The translations under genes were made by a program, and so were the position numbers. A model generated the notes under the pieces. It was not told the DNA's origin and ran no database searches. It saw only the letters and a program-made list of their open reading frames with translations. Below are positions 1 through 5,956 of a stretch of DNA of 10,249 nt, piece after piece; within the stretch, counting starts at the first letter, position 1, and each line of letters opens with the position of its first letter. This DNA is from S5-A14a sp022766365. GTDB lineage: Bacteria; Bacillota; Clostridia; Peptostreptococcales; Anaerovoracaceae. The stretch is from NCBI GenBank assembly GCA_050313295.1, contig JBNPLD010000030.1. One strand, written 5' to 3'.

Positions 1-9
1 ACCTCCTTT
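1..9 (-). promoter_or_regulatory. Ribosome binding site of a gene starting off the left edge
   Basis: On the minus strand these bases read AAAGGAGGT, a near-perfect Shine-Dalgarno sequence. No start codon follows inside the window, so the coding sequence should begin within about ten bases beyond the left edge and run further left. With the upstream promoter at 135-143 this indicates another minus-strand gene of the accessory segment. Its product cannot be known from here. Confidence 0.6.
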
Positions 10-134
10 GTATGTGGTAATCCCTGTTACCTTTGTTCTTGTTCAAACTCAAGTATACAGGTAAATCCACGTATCTACAAACGTGAGGTCACTTCATATT
101 ATCTTTCTATGAGTTCTCAAACCTAATTTAGAGC
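10..134 (-). promoter_or_regulatory. Long structured 5' leader of the off-window gene
   Basis: This is about 125 bases of untranslated leader between a minus-strand promoter and a strong ribosome binding site. Three short inverted repeats lie in it: GGTAA/TTACC at 16-31, CTTG/CAAG at 38-53, and CACGT/ACGTG with an 8-base loop at 68-85. The first sits directly next to the ribosome binding site. They could be operators or RNA hairpins controlling translation. I recognise no known riboswitch or T-box motif. No ORF with a ribosome binding site is visible. Confidence 0.35.
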
Positions 135-143
135 ATTATATCA
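135..143 (-). promoter_or_regulatory. Extended -10 promoter for the off-window gene
   Basis: The minus strand reads TGATATAAT, a perfect TATAAT with the TGn extension. No convincing -35 lies 16-18 bases upstream (the candidates are TATATT-like), which is normal for extended -10 promoters. Transcription would run left toward the ribosome binding site at 1-9, giving a leader of about 125 bases. Confidence 0.5.
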
Positions 144-245
144 TATTTCATCACTAGAATATAGCGTTCTCTCTATTACAACTTTATATTTTATAAATTT
201 CTATATTTTACCAACATAAATATACGATCTCATAAAATACAAGAA

Positions 246-273
246 GTCGGCGCTGCGCCAAGACCACACCGAC
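246..273 (-). terminator. Possible terminator of the small HTH gene
   Basis: In the minus-strand RNA, GTCGGTGT can pair with GCGCCGAC, including two G-U wobbles, and TTCTTGTATTTT follows. The right arm contains a compact GGCGC-x-GCGCC palindrome (249-259) that could form an alternative hairpin. The GC-rich block stands out in very AT-rich surroundings, just after the stop codon of the HTH gene at 281. The T-run is interrupted, so terminator strength is uncertain. Confidence 0.4.
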
Positions 274-280
274 CATAAAT

Positions 281-571
281 TTATCTCTCGGCTTCTTTGC
301 TTGCTTCTTTCTTTTCTTTTGGCTTTTCCTTATCTTCAGCCTGATTCCTCCTAATCGCACCAATAACCGATTCCTTTTTCTTTTCAGTTTTATTTCTGCC
401 AAGATAATCATTCATATTGTTTTTCAAATACTCCAACTCATCATACTGTTTTAATAATGAATTATTTTTCTTGATTATTTCCTCTTGTTTGGACATGATT
501 TTATAAGCCTGTTGCTGCGATAGATTTAGTAAATCGGCAACTTCATTTGAATTAAGAAATAATTTCTCCAT
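281..571 (-). CDS. Small excisionase-like HTH protein with charged tail
   Basis: This is a 96-residue protein. Residues 4-30 (LFLNSNEVADLLNLSQQQAYKIM) have the layout of a MerR/excisionase-type helix-turn-helix (HTH_17/AlpA-like): a hydrophobic start, then EVADLL, a turn, and a recognition helix ending in AYKI. Residues 28-56 look like a helix or short coiled coil, and 58-96 are almost entirely Lys/Glu/Arg and probably disordered. The ATG at 571 is preceded by AAGGAGGAAAG, a strong ribosome binding site, and a near-consensus promoter lies at 626-654. Such proteins act as recombination directionality factors or as small regulators in mobile elements. Here the nearby XRE gene is divergent. The Lys/Glu tail is unusual for a plain excisionase, so a DNA-bending or relaxosome accessory role is also possible. 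The DNA-binding call is fairly safe; the specific role is inference. Confidence 0.65.
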   Translation of the reverse strand: MEKLFLNSNEVADLLNLSQQQAYKIMSKQEEIIKKNNSLLKQYDELEYLKNNMNDYLGRNKTEKKKESVIGAIRRNQAEDKEKPKEKKEASKEAER

Positions 572-625
572 CGTACTTTCCTCCTTCCTTTTTGAGGAAC
601 ATATTTATTTCTGTTTCTATTTTAG

Positions 626-654
626 ATCATAAGTAGCATTTTTGTTTCTGCCAA
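626..654 (-). promoter_or_regulatory. Promoter of the small HTH gene
   Basis: On the minus strand the -35 is TTGGCA (649-654) and the -10 is TATGAT (626-631), with an exact 17-base spacer. Each hexamer differs from the sigma-A consensus at one position. Transcription starts near 619, giving a leader of about 48 bases to the ATG at 571. TGTTTCT half-sites overlap the -35 edge (643-649) and the start region (612-618), so the promoter may be repressed. Confidence 0.6.
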
Positions 655-681
655 TGCTTTTTTCTAAATTATATTTTTCTA

Positions 682-710
682 TTGTTTTTTTGTCTATTTT
701 CAATTATATT
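682..710 (+). promoter_or_regulatory. Promoter of the XRE regulator gene
   Basis: TTGTTT (682-687) and TATATT (705-710) are separated by 17 bases, and transcription would start near 717. An AGAAACA half-site at 719-725 lies at the expected start point. This promoter is divergent from that of the small HTH gene, with only about 27 bases between the two -35 regions, so one regulator could control both. Confidence 0.45.
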
Positions 711-751
711 ATAAAAAGAGAAACAAATTTGCTCCTAATGAGGTGTTTAAA

Positions 752-1288
752 TTGAGTTTAGGTAAATTGATAAAGAAATTTCGCGAACTAAGGAGAATTA
801 CTCAAAAAGCATTAGGAGACAGAATCCATTTAGATGATGTAAGAATAAGACAATACGAACTTGATATTTGTACTCCTAAAGATTATGTCTTGGAAAATAT
901 TTCCGCTGCACTACATGTAAACAAAGAATATTTGAAAGAACCTGATTATCCCTATACGGAACATGATTTAATGAGGTTTTTATTTAAGCTGGATGACAGC
1001 ATTGAAGTGAAAATCCGTCCTGTTATTCTAAATGATGAAGATCCCAAATACACTACCACAGGCATGTATTTCGGTAGCGAAGCTATTCTCAGAATCCGAA
1101 ATATGCTTGAACAGTGGCAGGAAATGAAAGAAAAGTATGAGAATAATGAAATCACTAAAGAAGCCTTGCAGGATTGGAAGGCAAACTATCCTGACAGCCT
1201 GAAAAAAGATTACATTCCTTTTGAAGAAAGCAATGTAAAGTTCTATAAAGGTGGCCTTGGGGCAAAAATTCCACCGGATATAAAATAG
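752..1288 (+). CDS. XRE-family HTH transcriptional regulator
   Basis: This protein is about 178 residues long. An N-terminal Cro/C1-type helix-turn-helix spans roughly residues 3-62 (LGKLIKKFRELRRITQKALG, then VRIRQYELDICTP). The QKALG...VRIRQYE pattern is typical of XRE proteins common in Clostridia. The C-terminal part is acidic and helical with an EWQEMKEKYENNEITKEALQDWKANYP segment; I cannot assign it a ligand. The reading frame also has a GTG at 743. The TTG at 752 is preferred because GAGGTG lies six bases upstream as a Shine-Dalgarno sequence, whereas the GTG is itself part of that motif. The gene is divergent from the small HTH gene and 89 bases upstream of the membrane protein gene. 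It probably binds the shared promoter region and represses one or both sides. Confidence 0.75.
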   Translation: MSLGKLIKKFRELRRITQKALGDRIHLDDVRIRQYELDICTPKDYVLENISAALHVNKEYLKEPDYPYTEHDLMRFLFKLDDSIEVKIRPVILNDEDPKYTTTGMYFGSEAILRIRNMLEQWQEMKEKYENNEITKEALQDWKANYPDSLKKDYIPFEESNVKFYKGGLGAKIPPDIK

Positions 1289-1377
1289 GCACAGAAAAAT
1301 CACATTTATTCAAAACAAAATTTATTAAAGCTTTTGCAAAATAATAAAAGAGTATACGTTATTATTTAGGAATCACT

Positions 1378-2271
1378 ATGGATCGAGTAAAAGACAACAT
1401 AAATATTATAAACGCTATTTGCAATATATTTTCCATTGCGTGGTGTACACACATAACTAAACTCATAGGTTTAAAAGACATTAATAATTATTGGATTAGA
1501 ATAGCAATTATATTCTTAGTTCCTATAGTATTTACATCTGTTCCAAAGTTATTAAAATGCAAGCTATCTAAAGATTCGAATAATAAAACAGGATCTAAGA
1601 TGGGAATCATTTTTGATTTATTTAGCATATTAGCAATCTGTTCAAATGTATATATGATTGCTTATTACATTAGCCTTACATTTTATCCCTCTATTGTTGA
1701 TCTGATATCTATTACAATTATGTTGTTTCTAGTTATATACTGCCTTCATATTACCATTAAGAAATTGGCGAAAATCACATATTCAAAATCAATAATAGTA
1801 GCTTCAATAATAATTTTATTAGGGTGGTTTAATTCTCAAGAACTCTCCCTAATTGCAATATTATCTATAGTATTAAATACAATTTTATCCATAGATGATA
1901 GGAAAAATCTTATATCATTCTTTGAGAAAAAAAAGATAGGAAATGAAATCATATGGAAACAAAATATACAAGGAGATTTAAGTGATGATGAATTAAAAGG
2001 TAAATTTATTGCTCAAAAAATAACAATTTATATTATTATTGCAATGTTATATATTGTGATAAAATTTACAGAAAATACATATTTTACTTTATATCTTCCT
2101 GCCATTTTAAATAATATAGACCTCAGTTCCTATCCACCAATAATACAATATTTGTATAAAGGTATGGACAGAATTATAATATCCCTATTAATTTTTATTT
2201 TCTTATATTCCCAAGAAAAGATAAGACATGTATTTAAAAAAATATTTCAACCACAAAACCCAAATATTTAA
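1378..2271 (+). CDS. Orphan multi-pass membrane protein
   Basis: This is a 297-residue protein that I do not recognise. Hydrophobic segments suggest about eight membrane spans, near residues 10-30, 39-57, 76-100, 105-127, 136-152, 155-172, 213-230 and 262-279. A charged loop of about 40 residues (173-212, with FFEKKK and GDLSDDELKGK) separates the first six spans from the last two, and the C-terminus is basic. The ATG at 1378 has AGG eight bases upstream, a weak ribosome binding site. Base composition is extremely AT-rich, with ATA, AAA and ATT codons dominating, unlike guaA and guaB next door, which supports recent acquisition. It follows the XRE gene on the same strand with an 89-base gap and no clear terminator, so cotranscription is possible. 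No transporter, peptidase or toxin motif is visible. Confidence 0.6.
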   Translation: MDRVKDNINIINAICNIFSIAWCTHITKLIGLKDINNYWIRIAIIFLVPIVFTSVPKLLKCKLSKDSNNKTGSKMGIIFDLFSILAICSNVYMIAYYISLTFYPSIVDLISITIMLFLVIYCLHITIKKLAKITYSKSIIVASIIILLGWFNSQELSLIAILSIVLNTILSIDDRKNLISFFEKKKIGNEIIWKQNIQGDLSDDELKGKFIAQKITIYIIIAMLYIVIKFTENTYFTLYLPAILNNIDLSSYPPIIQYLYKGMDRIIISLLIFIFLYSQEKIRHVFKKIFQPQNPNI

Positions 2272-2284
2272 TAGGACAAATGCA

Positions 2285-2315
2285 AAAGCCTCCCACCATA
2301 ACGATGGAAGGCTTT
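2285..2315. terminator. Hairpin between convergent membrane-protein and guaA genes
   Basis: AAAGCCT (2285-2291) pairs with AGGCTTT (2309-2315), and CCAT (2296-2299) pairs with ATGG (2304-2307) around a four-base loop; the internal loop is asymmetric. It lies 13 bases after the membrane-protein stop and about 155 bases after the guaA stop on the other strand. Short T-runs follow on both strands (TTTCT on plus, TTTTG on minus), so it could act as a weak bidirectional terminator. Confidence 0.5.
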
Positions 2316-2366
2316 CTAAACAATTTACCTAAATTCAACAACTCTCTTTTGAACCTACTTTTTCAG

Positions 2367-2398
2367 CTTTTTAGTATCAAAATAGTATCACTAAAAAG
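2367..2398. repeat. Tandem AGTATCA repeat inside an inverted repeat
   Basis: AGTATCA occurs at 2373-2379 and again at 2384-2390, exactly 11 bases apart, or about one helical turn. The pair is flanked by a perfect 9-base inverted repeat, CTTTTTAGT (2367-2375) and ACTAAAAAG (2390-2398). The block lies 72 bases downstream of the guaA stop. Short direct repeats one turn apart near an attachment core are typical arm-type binding sites of tyrosine integrases. That role is inferred; only the repeat itself is seen. Confidence 0.5.
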
Positions 2399-2469
2399 TT
2401 TTTTCTTTCCACAAATCGCCAAAACTCACTGTTTTCAACGCTTTCATAACAGCAACATATTTGTTTCCG
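2399..2469. other. Gene-free stretch downstream of guaA
   Basis: These 71 bases lie between the repeat block and the guaA stop. With 2272-2398 they make about 200 bases without a supported gene. Short open frames on either strand lack a ribosome binding site, and I see no recognisable integrase remnant. If guaA is an insertion site, this is the terminal segment of the inserted element. Confidence 0.35.
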
Positions 2470-4014
2470 TTACTCAAACTCTATCGTTCCAGGTGGCTTG
2501 GACGTACAATCATAGAACACCCTGTTCACATGATCCACCTCATTGATTATACGGTTCATAACCTTTTCAAGAACCTCCCACGGAATCCTGGCCGCCTCCG
2601 CACTCATGAAATCGATTGTAGTGACTGCCCTCAGAACCACAGCATAATCATAAGTCCTGAAATCACCCATGACCCCGACAGATCGCATATTTGTGAGAGC
2701 CGCAAAATACTGGCTTATCTCTTTATCCAAACCGGCATTAGCAATCTCCTCCCGATATATTGCATCCGCATCCTGAACAATCTTCACTTTTTCAGCTGTG
2801 ACATCCCCGATGATTCTTATCCCCAGACCCGGTCCCGGGAACGGCTGACGATAAACAAGTTCATCCGGGATTCCCAGCTCCAAGCCAACCTTTCTAACCT
2901 CATCCTTGAACAAGTCCCTGAGAGGCTCGATAATCTCCTTGAAATCAACGTGATCAGGGAGGCCACCCACATTGTGATGAGATTTAATGACTGCAGACGG
3001 CCCCACTCCGCTCTCAATGATGTCAGGATATATTGTCCCCTGCACCATATAGTCTACAGAACCAATCTTTTTTGCTTCCTCCTCAAATACACGTATAAAC
3101 TCTTCCCCGATAACCTTCCTCTTAGTTTCAGGATCCGTGATACCTGCAAGCTTTTCATAGAAACGTTCCTTAGCATCCACCTTAATGAAGTTTAGATCAT
3201 AGTGACCCTCAGGTCCAAATATCTGTGCGACCTGTTCGGCCTCATCCTTTCTGAGAAGACCATGGTCAACAAACACACATGTGAGCTGTTGCCCGATAGC
3301 CTTGGCCATGAGAACTGCTGCGACGCTGGAATCCACACCGCCGGAGAGAGCACAAAGGGCTTTCCCCTTCCCGACAGTATTCTTGATATCCTGTATGGCA
3401 GTTGCGGCAAAAGATGACATTTCCCAATCCCCTGAGCATCCGCAGATATCATAAATAAAGTTTCTCAGCACCCTATCACCGTCAACCGAATGGGTAACCT
3501 CTGGGTGACTTTGTATTCCAAACATCTTGCGTTTACAGTCTTCCATGGCTGCAACAGGGCAAACATCTGTCGAAGCAGTAACAATAAACCCCTCGGGCAC
3601 TTCTTTAATATAATCAGTGTGGCTCATCCATGCGATAGTTCTTTCGGGGATTCCGGACATAAGCATAGATTCCGCAGAATTTACTTTCATTTCCGTCTTA
3701 CCATACTCACTCGTCGGCGCCGTATCCACGACACCACCAAGGGTATGTGCCATCAACTGAGCTCCATAGCAGATACCCAGAATAGGAATTCCAAGTTCAA
3801 AAAGTTCGGGGTCTGCCAGAATAGCATCCGGCCCATACACACTATTGGGACCACCTGTCAGTATAATCCCTTTAGGGTCTGCCTTCTTAATTTCATTCAC
3901 GGACATTCGATATGAGTGAATTTCACAATACACCCCGTTATCTCGAACCCGTCTTGCAATCAGCTGATTATACTGACCTCCAAAATCAAGCACAAAAATC
4001 TTTTCTTTGTTCAT
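2470..4014 (-). CDS. guaA: GMP synthase (glutamine-hydrolysing)
   Basis: GuaA aminates XMP to GMP in the cytoplasm, using ATP and ammonia from glutamine. It is 514 residues, a normal full length. The N-terminal class I glutamine amidotransferase domain (about 5-190) has its nucleophile in GICYGAQ (Cys82) and the His170/Glu172 pair in SHPEVTH. The ATP-pyrophosphatase domain follows with the P-loop SGGVDSS (224-230). The C-terminal dimerisation domain carries RQPFPGPGLGIR and ends KPPGTIEFE. The usual ending is IEWE, so the last residues, which lie in the possible insertion site, differ slightly. The ATG at 4014 has a modest AGGGAA ribosome binding site. guaB lies 207 bases upstream on the same strand, but a terminator separates the two, so guaA probably has its own regulation. 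Confidence 0.97.
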   Translation of the reverse strand: MNKEKIFVLDFGGQYNQLIARRVRDNGVYCEIHSYRMSVNEIKKADPKGIILTGGPNSVYGPDAILADPELFELGIPILGICYGAQLMAHTLGGVVDTAPTSEYGKTEMKVNSAESMLMSGIPERTIAWMSHTDYIKEVPEGFIVTASTDVCPVAAMEDCKRKMFGIQSHPEVTHSVDGDRVLRNFIYDICGCSGDWEMSSFAATAIQDIKNTVGKGKALCALSGGVDSSVAAVLMAKAIGQQLTCVFVDHGLLRKDEAEQVAQIFGPEGHYDLNFIKVDAKERFYEKLAGITDPETKRKVIGEEFIRVFEEEAKKIGSVDYMVQGTIYPDIIESGVGPSAVIKSHHNVGGLPDHVDFKEIIEPLRDLFKDEVRKVGLELGIPDELVYRQPFPGPGLGIRIIGDVTAEKVKIVQDADAIYREEIANAGLDKEISQYFAALTNMRSVGVMGDFRTYDYAVVLRAVTTIDFMSAEAARIPWEVLEKVMNRIINEVDHVNRVFYDCTSKPPGTIEFE

Positions 4015-4057
4015 ATCATATTTCCCTATTTCATATATATTCTTATTTCCCTTTCTC

Positions 4058-4109
4058 TGAGATTCCTACTGTTGCCGGAAACTTGTCGATAGAACGGCAA
4101 TCTCATAGG
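4058..4109 (-). promoter_or_regulatory. Structured leader of guaA with alternative pairings
   Basis: TTGCCG (4072-4077) can pair with CGGCAA (4095-4100). Two outer stems are possible around it: TGAGAT (4058-4063) with ATCTCA (4100-4105), or CCTA (4065-4068) with TAGG (4106-4109). They cross each other, so they would be alternatives or a pseudoknot. The element ends about 43 bases before the guaA ATG. I do not recognise it as a known purine riboswitch. It may be a cis-regulatory RNA or an operator. Confidence 0.35.
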
Positions 4110-4162
4110 AGTGAGAGCAACTATCTCGTAAAGCGAAGCAAGGATAAAAACACAAAATACAT

Positions 4163-4206
4163 AAAAACGGGCTTCCGTGTGCTGCTCACCGACATACGAA
4201 AAGCCC
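4163..4206 (-). terminator. Intrinsic terminator after guaB
   Basis: The minus strand has GGGCTT (4201-4206) pairing with AAGCCC (4169-4174). An inner CGTATG/CACACG stem with one mismatch lies within it, and GTTTTTATG follows the hairpin. It starts 16 bases after the guaB stop. It should end guaB transcripts, although some readthrough into guaA is possible. Confidence 0.7.
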
Positions 4207-4221
4207 ATATCTGAAGCTACT

Positions 4222-5730
4222 CTATCTGAGGCTGTTTTGTGATGAATCCTTCAAAATTACATCGTGAGCACCTCCCTCAACGATGGACGTAGCCGAAACC
4301 AGGGTAATCTTAGCACCATTCCTGAGAGACTCTAAATCCAGGAATCCACAGTTACACATCGTAGCCTTTACCTTATTAAGGGACAGCTTAACATTATCAC
4401 TTAGAGGTCCGGCATATGGCACATAGGAATCCACACCCTCCTCAAATTTCATCTTCGCATCGCCACCCATATCATAGCGTTGCCAGTTTCTGGCCCTGTT
4501 TGAACCCTCTCCCCAGTACTCCTTAACATAGTTTCCGTTAACAACAAGCCTTGCCGTTGGAGACTCATCGAAACGAGCAAAATATCGACCTAACATCAGG
4601 AAGTCGGCACCCATTGCAAGTGCCAGCGTCATATGATAATCGTATACAATTCCGCCGTCAGAACAAATCGGAACATATACCCCTGTCTTCTCAAAGTATT
4701 CATCACGAGCAGCAGCAACCTCGATAACAGCTGAAGCCTGACCACGTCCGATACCTTTCTGCTCCCTTGTTATACAAATGGAACCGCCGCCTATTCCGAC
4801 TTTCACAAAGTCGGCACCTGCCTCAGCCAAGAAGAAGAAACCATCACGGTCAACCACATTGCCGGCACCAATCTTCACACCATCTCCATACTTTTCTCGA
4901 ATCCATGCAATAGTATCCGACTGCCACTCCGTGAATCCTTCTGAAGAATCGATGCACATTACGTCAACCCCCGCGTTCACCAGAGCAGGTACTCTTTCCT
5001 CATAATCACGGGTATTGATCCCGGCACCGACAATATATCTCTTATGCCTATCCAAAAGTTCATTAGGATTTGACTTATGATTATCATAATCCTTTCTGAA
5101 TACAAAATGGGTAAGACGTTGATTTTTGTCTATTATTGGTAGCGCATTCAACTTATGCCCCCACAAAATATCGTTGGCCTCGCTCAGTGTTACTCCCTCT
5201 TCGGCATAAATGAGCTTTTCAAAAGGAGTCATAAACTCAGAAATCGGCGTGTCGGGATCCATCCTGCTCGGCCTGTAATCCCTTCCGGTAACAATACCGA
5301 GAATCTTGCCATCGGAGGTTCCATCATCTGTAATCGCAATAGTCGAATGACCTTTTCTTTTCTTCAGTTCCAGAACATCTGCCATCGTCTGATCCGGCCT
5401 GAGGTTGCTGTCACTAGTCACAAATCCGGCTTTATATGATTTTACCTTCCTTACCATTTCAGCCTGTTTTTCGATAGGTTGGGAACCAAAAATAAAGGAA
5501 ATTCCCCCTTCTTTTGCGAGAGCCACTGCCATATTGTTATCAGATACAGACTGCATCACCGCAGACACCATAGGAATTCTCGCTTTAATCTCAGATTCTT
5601 CACCTTTTTTGAACTTGACTATCGGTGTGGACAAATCCACATTCTCGAGAGTGCATTCCTTTGATGAATATCCCGGAACCAGTAAATACTCGTTAAAAGT
5701 TCTAGATGGTTCGTCGAAAAAATGTGCCAT
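4222..5730 (-). CDS. guaB: Inosine-5'-monophosphate dehydrogenase
   Basis: IMPDH oxidises IMP to XMP with NAD+, the committed step to guanine nucleotides. The protein is 502 residues. A TIM barrel is interrupted by two CBS domains (about 95-215, including the STIAITDDG and LNALPIID stretches). The catalytic loop is GIGGGSICITREQ with Cys319, where most bacterial enzymes have GPGSICTTR. The substrate-binding DGGI lies at 358-361 and GRYFAR at 381-386. The mobile flap carries Arg418-Tyr419 (NWQRYD), the expected catalytic pair. These features match the IMPDH subtype also found in trypanosomatids rather than the B. subtilis/E. coli type; that assignment rests on recall of motifs. AGGAGGT seven bases before the ATG is an excellent ribosome binding site. 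guaA, the next step in the pathway, follows. Confidence 0.95.
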   Translation of the reverse strand: MAHFFDEPSRTFNEYLLVPGYSSKECTLENVDLSTPIVKFKKGEESEIKARIPMVSAVMQSVSDNNMAVALAKEGGISFIFGSQPIEKQAEMVRKVKSYKAGFVTSDSNLRPDQTMADVLELKKRKGHSTIAITDDGTSDGKILGIVTGRDYRPSRMDPDTPISEFMTPFEKLIYAEEGVTLSEANDILWGHKLNALPIIDKNQRLTHFVFRKDYDNHKSNPNELLDRHKRYIVGAGINTRDYEERVPALVNAGVDVMCIDSSEGFTEWQSDTIAWIREKYGDGVKIGAGNVVDRDGFFFLAEAGADFVKVGIGGGSICITREQKGIGRGQASAVIEVAAARDEYFEKTGVYVPICSDGGIVYDYHMTLALAMGADFLMLGRYFARFDESPTARLVVNGNYVKEYWGEGSNRARNWQRYDMGGDAKMKFEEGVDSYVPYAGPLSDNVKLSLNKVKATMCNCGFLDLESLRNGAKITLVSATSIVEGGAHDVILKDSSQNSLR

Positions 5731-5765
5731 AGATTTACCTCCTCATATTATCTCGCATAATTTGT

Positions 5766-5779
5766 CACAATACATTGTG
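5766..5779. promoter_or_regulatory. Dyad CACAAT-AC-ATTGTG upstream of guaB
   Basis: This is a perfect 6+6 base inverted repeat with a two-base spacer, 36 bases upstream of the guaB start codon. Its compact symmetry suits a dimeric repressor. It does not resemble the Bacillus PurR box (CCGAAC-type), and I do not know its protein. Confidence 0.4.
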
Positions 5780-5810
5780 GTTAAAACTACTATGTATTTT
5801 TCAATATTTA

Positions 5811-5853
5811 TAAATTAAAAGTCCAAGCCACAGCAAACGCTCTGACCCAGACT
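5811..5853 (-). terminator. Wobble-rich hairpin followed by T-run upstream of guaB
   Basis: The minus-strand RNA can form a hairpin over 5820-5853: AGTC pairs with GACT, several G-U and G-C pairs follow, and AGC-GTTT-GCT forms the tip. About 14 of 15 positions pair, and TTTTAATTT follows. The five wobbles become A-C mismatches on the plus strand, so the structure is specific to minus-strand RNA. It may terminate readthrough from the abrB-like gene, whose stop is about 100 bases upstream, or act as an attenuator in the guaB leader. Confidence 0.45.
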
Positions 5854-5855
5854 AT

Positions 5856-5884
5856 TTTGTACTTCCCCGGGAGAATACTATCAA
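5856..5884 (-). promoter_or_regulatory. Candidate guaB promoter
   Basis: On the minus strand TTGATA (5879-5884) and TACAAA (5856-5861) are 17 bases apart. The -35 is good and the -10 is mediocre. Transcription would start near 5849, inside the wobble-rich hairpin, leaving a leader of about 118 bases. If this promoter is real, the hairpin could only form fully on transcripts from upstream. Confidence 0.3.
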
Positions 5885-5956
5885 AATACTGATTATTCTC
5901 AGCTATTATTAATTACCCTTAGCCAATGCTGATCATCTCCCCAAAATAATAAAAGC

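Noticed and set aside
208..411. Minus-strand open frame of 67 residues overlapping the small HTH gene
   Set aside because: It starts inside the HTH gene in another frame, has no ribosome binding site and has a composition typical of an out-of-frame shadow.
2399..2469. Decayed integrase C-terminus downstream of guaA on the minus strand
   Set aside because: Short translated stretches such as MKALKTVSFGDLWKEKTF show none of the HxxR or Tyr catalytic motifs, so I cannot support a pseudogene.
43..2481. Shared 8-mer TCAAACTC at 43-50 and at the guaA 3' end (2474-2481) as a possible att pair
   Set aside because: The match does not extend beyond eight bases on either side, and one such match in 2.4 kb is quite likely by chance. 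It would also put one border inside a promoter leader.
2280..2546. Plus-strand open frame of 88 residues running from the hairpin into the guaA end
   Set aside because: It begins at the terminator hairpin, has no ribosome binding site and overlaps guaA antisense.
2461..4214. Several long plus-strand open frames opposite guaA
   Set aside because: They are antisense shadows of a well-supported gene, without ribosome binding sites or recognisable domains.
2375..5888. TATCAAAATA at 2375-2384 and 5879-5888 as a dispersed repeat
   Set aside because: It is an AT-rich 10-mer without flanking similarity, so coincidence is the simpler explanation.
5731..5956. Guanine-type riboswitch upstream of guaB
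   Set aside because: I could not find the conserved three-way junction loops. The hairpin and dyad present do not match that fold.
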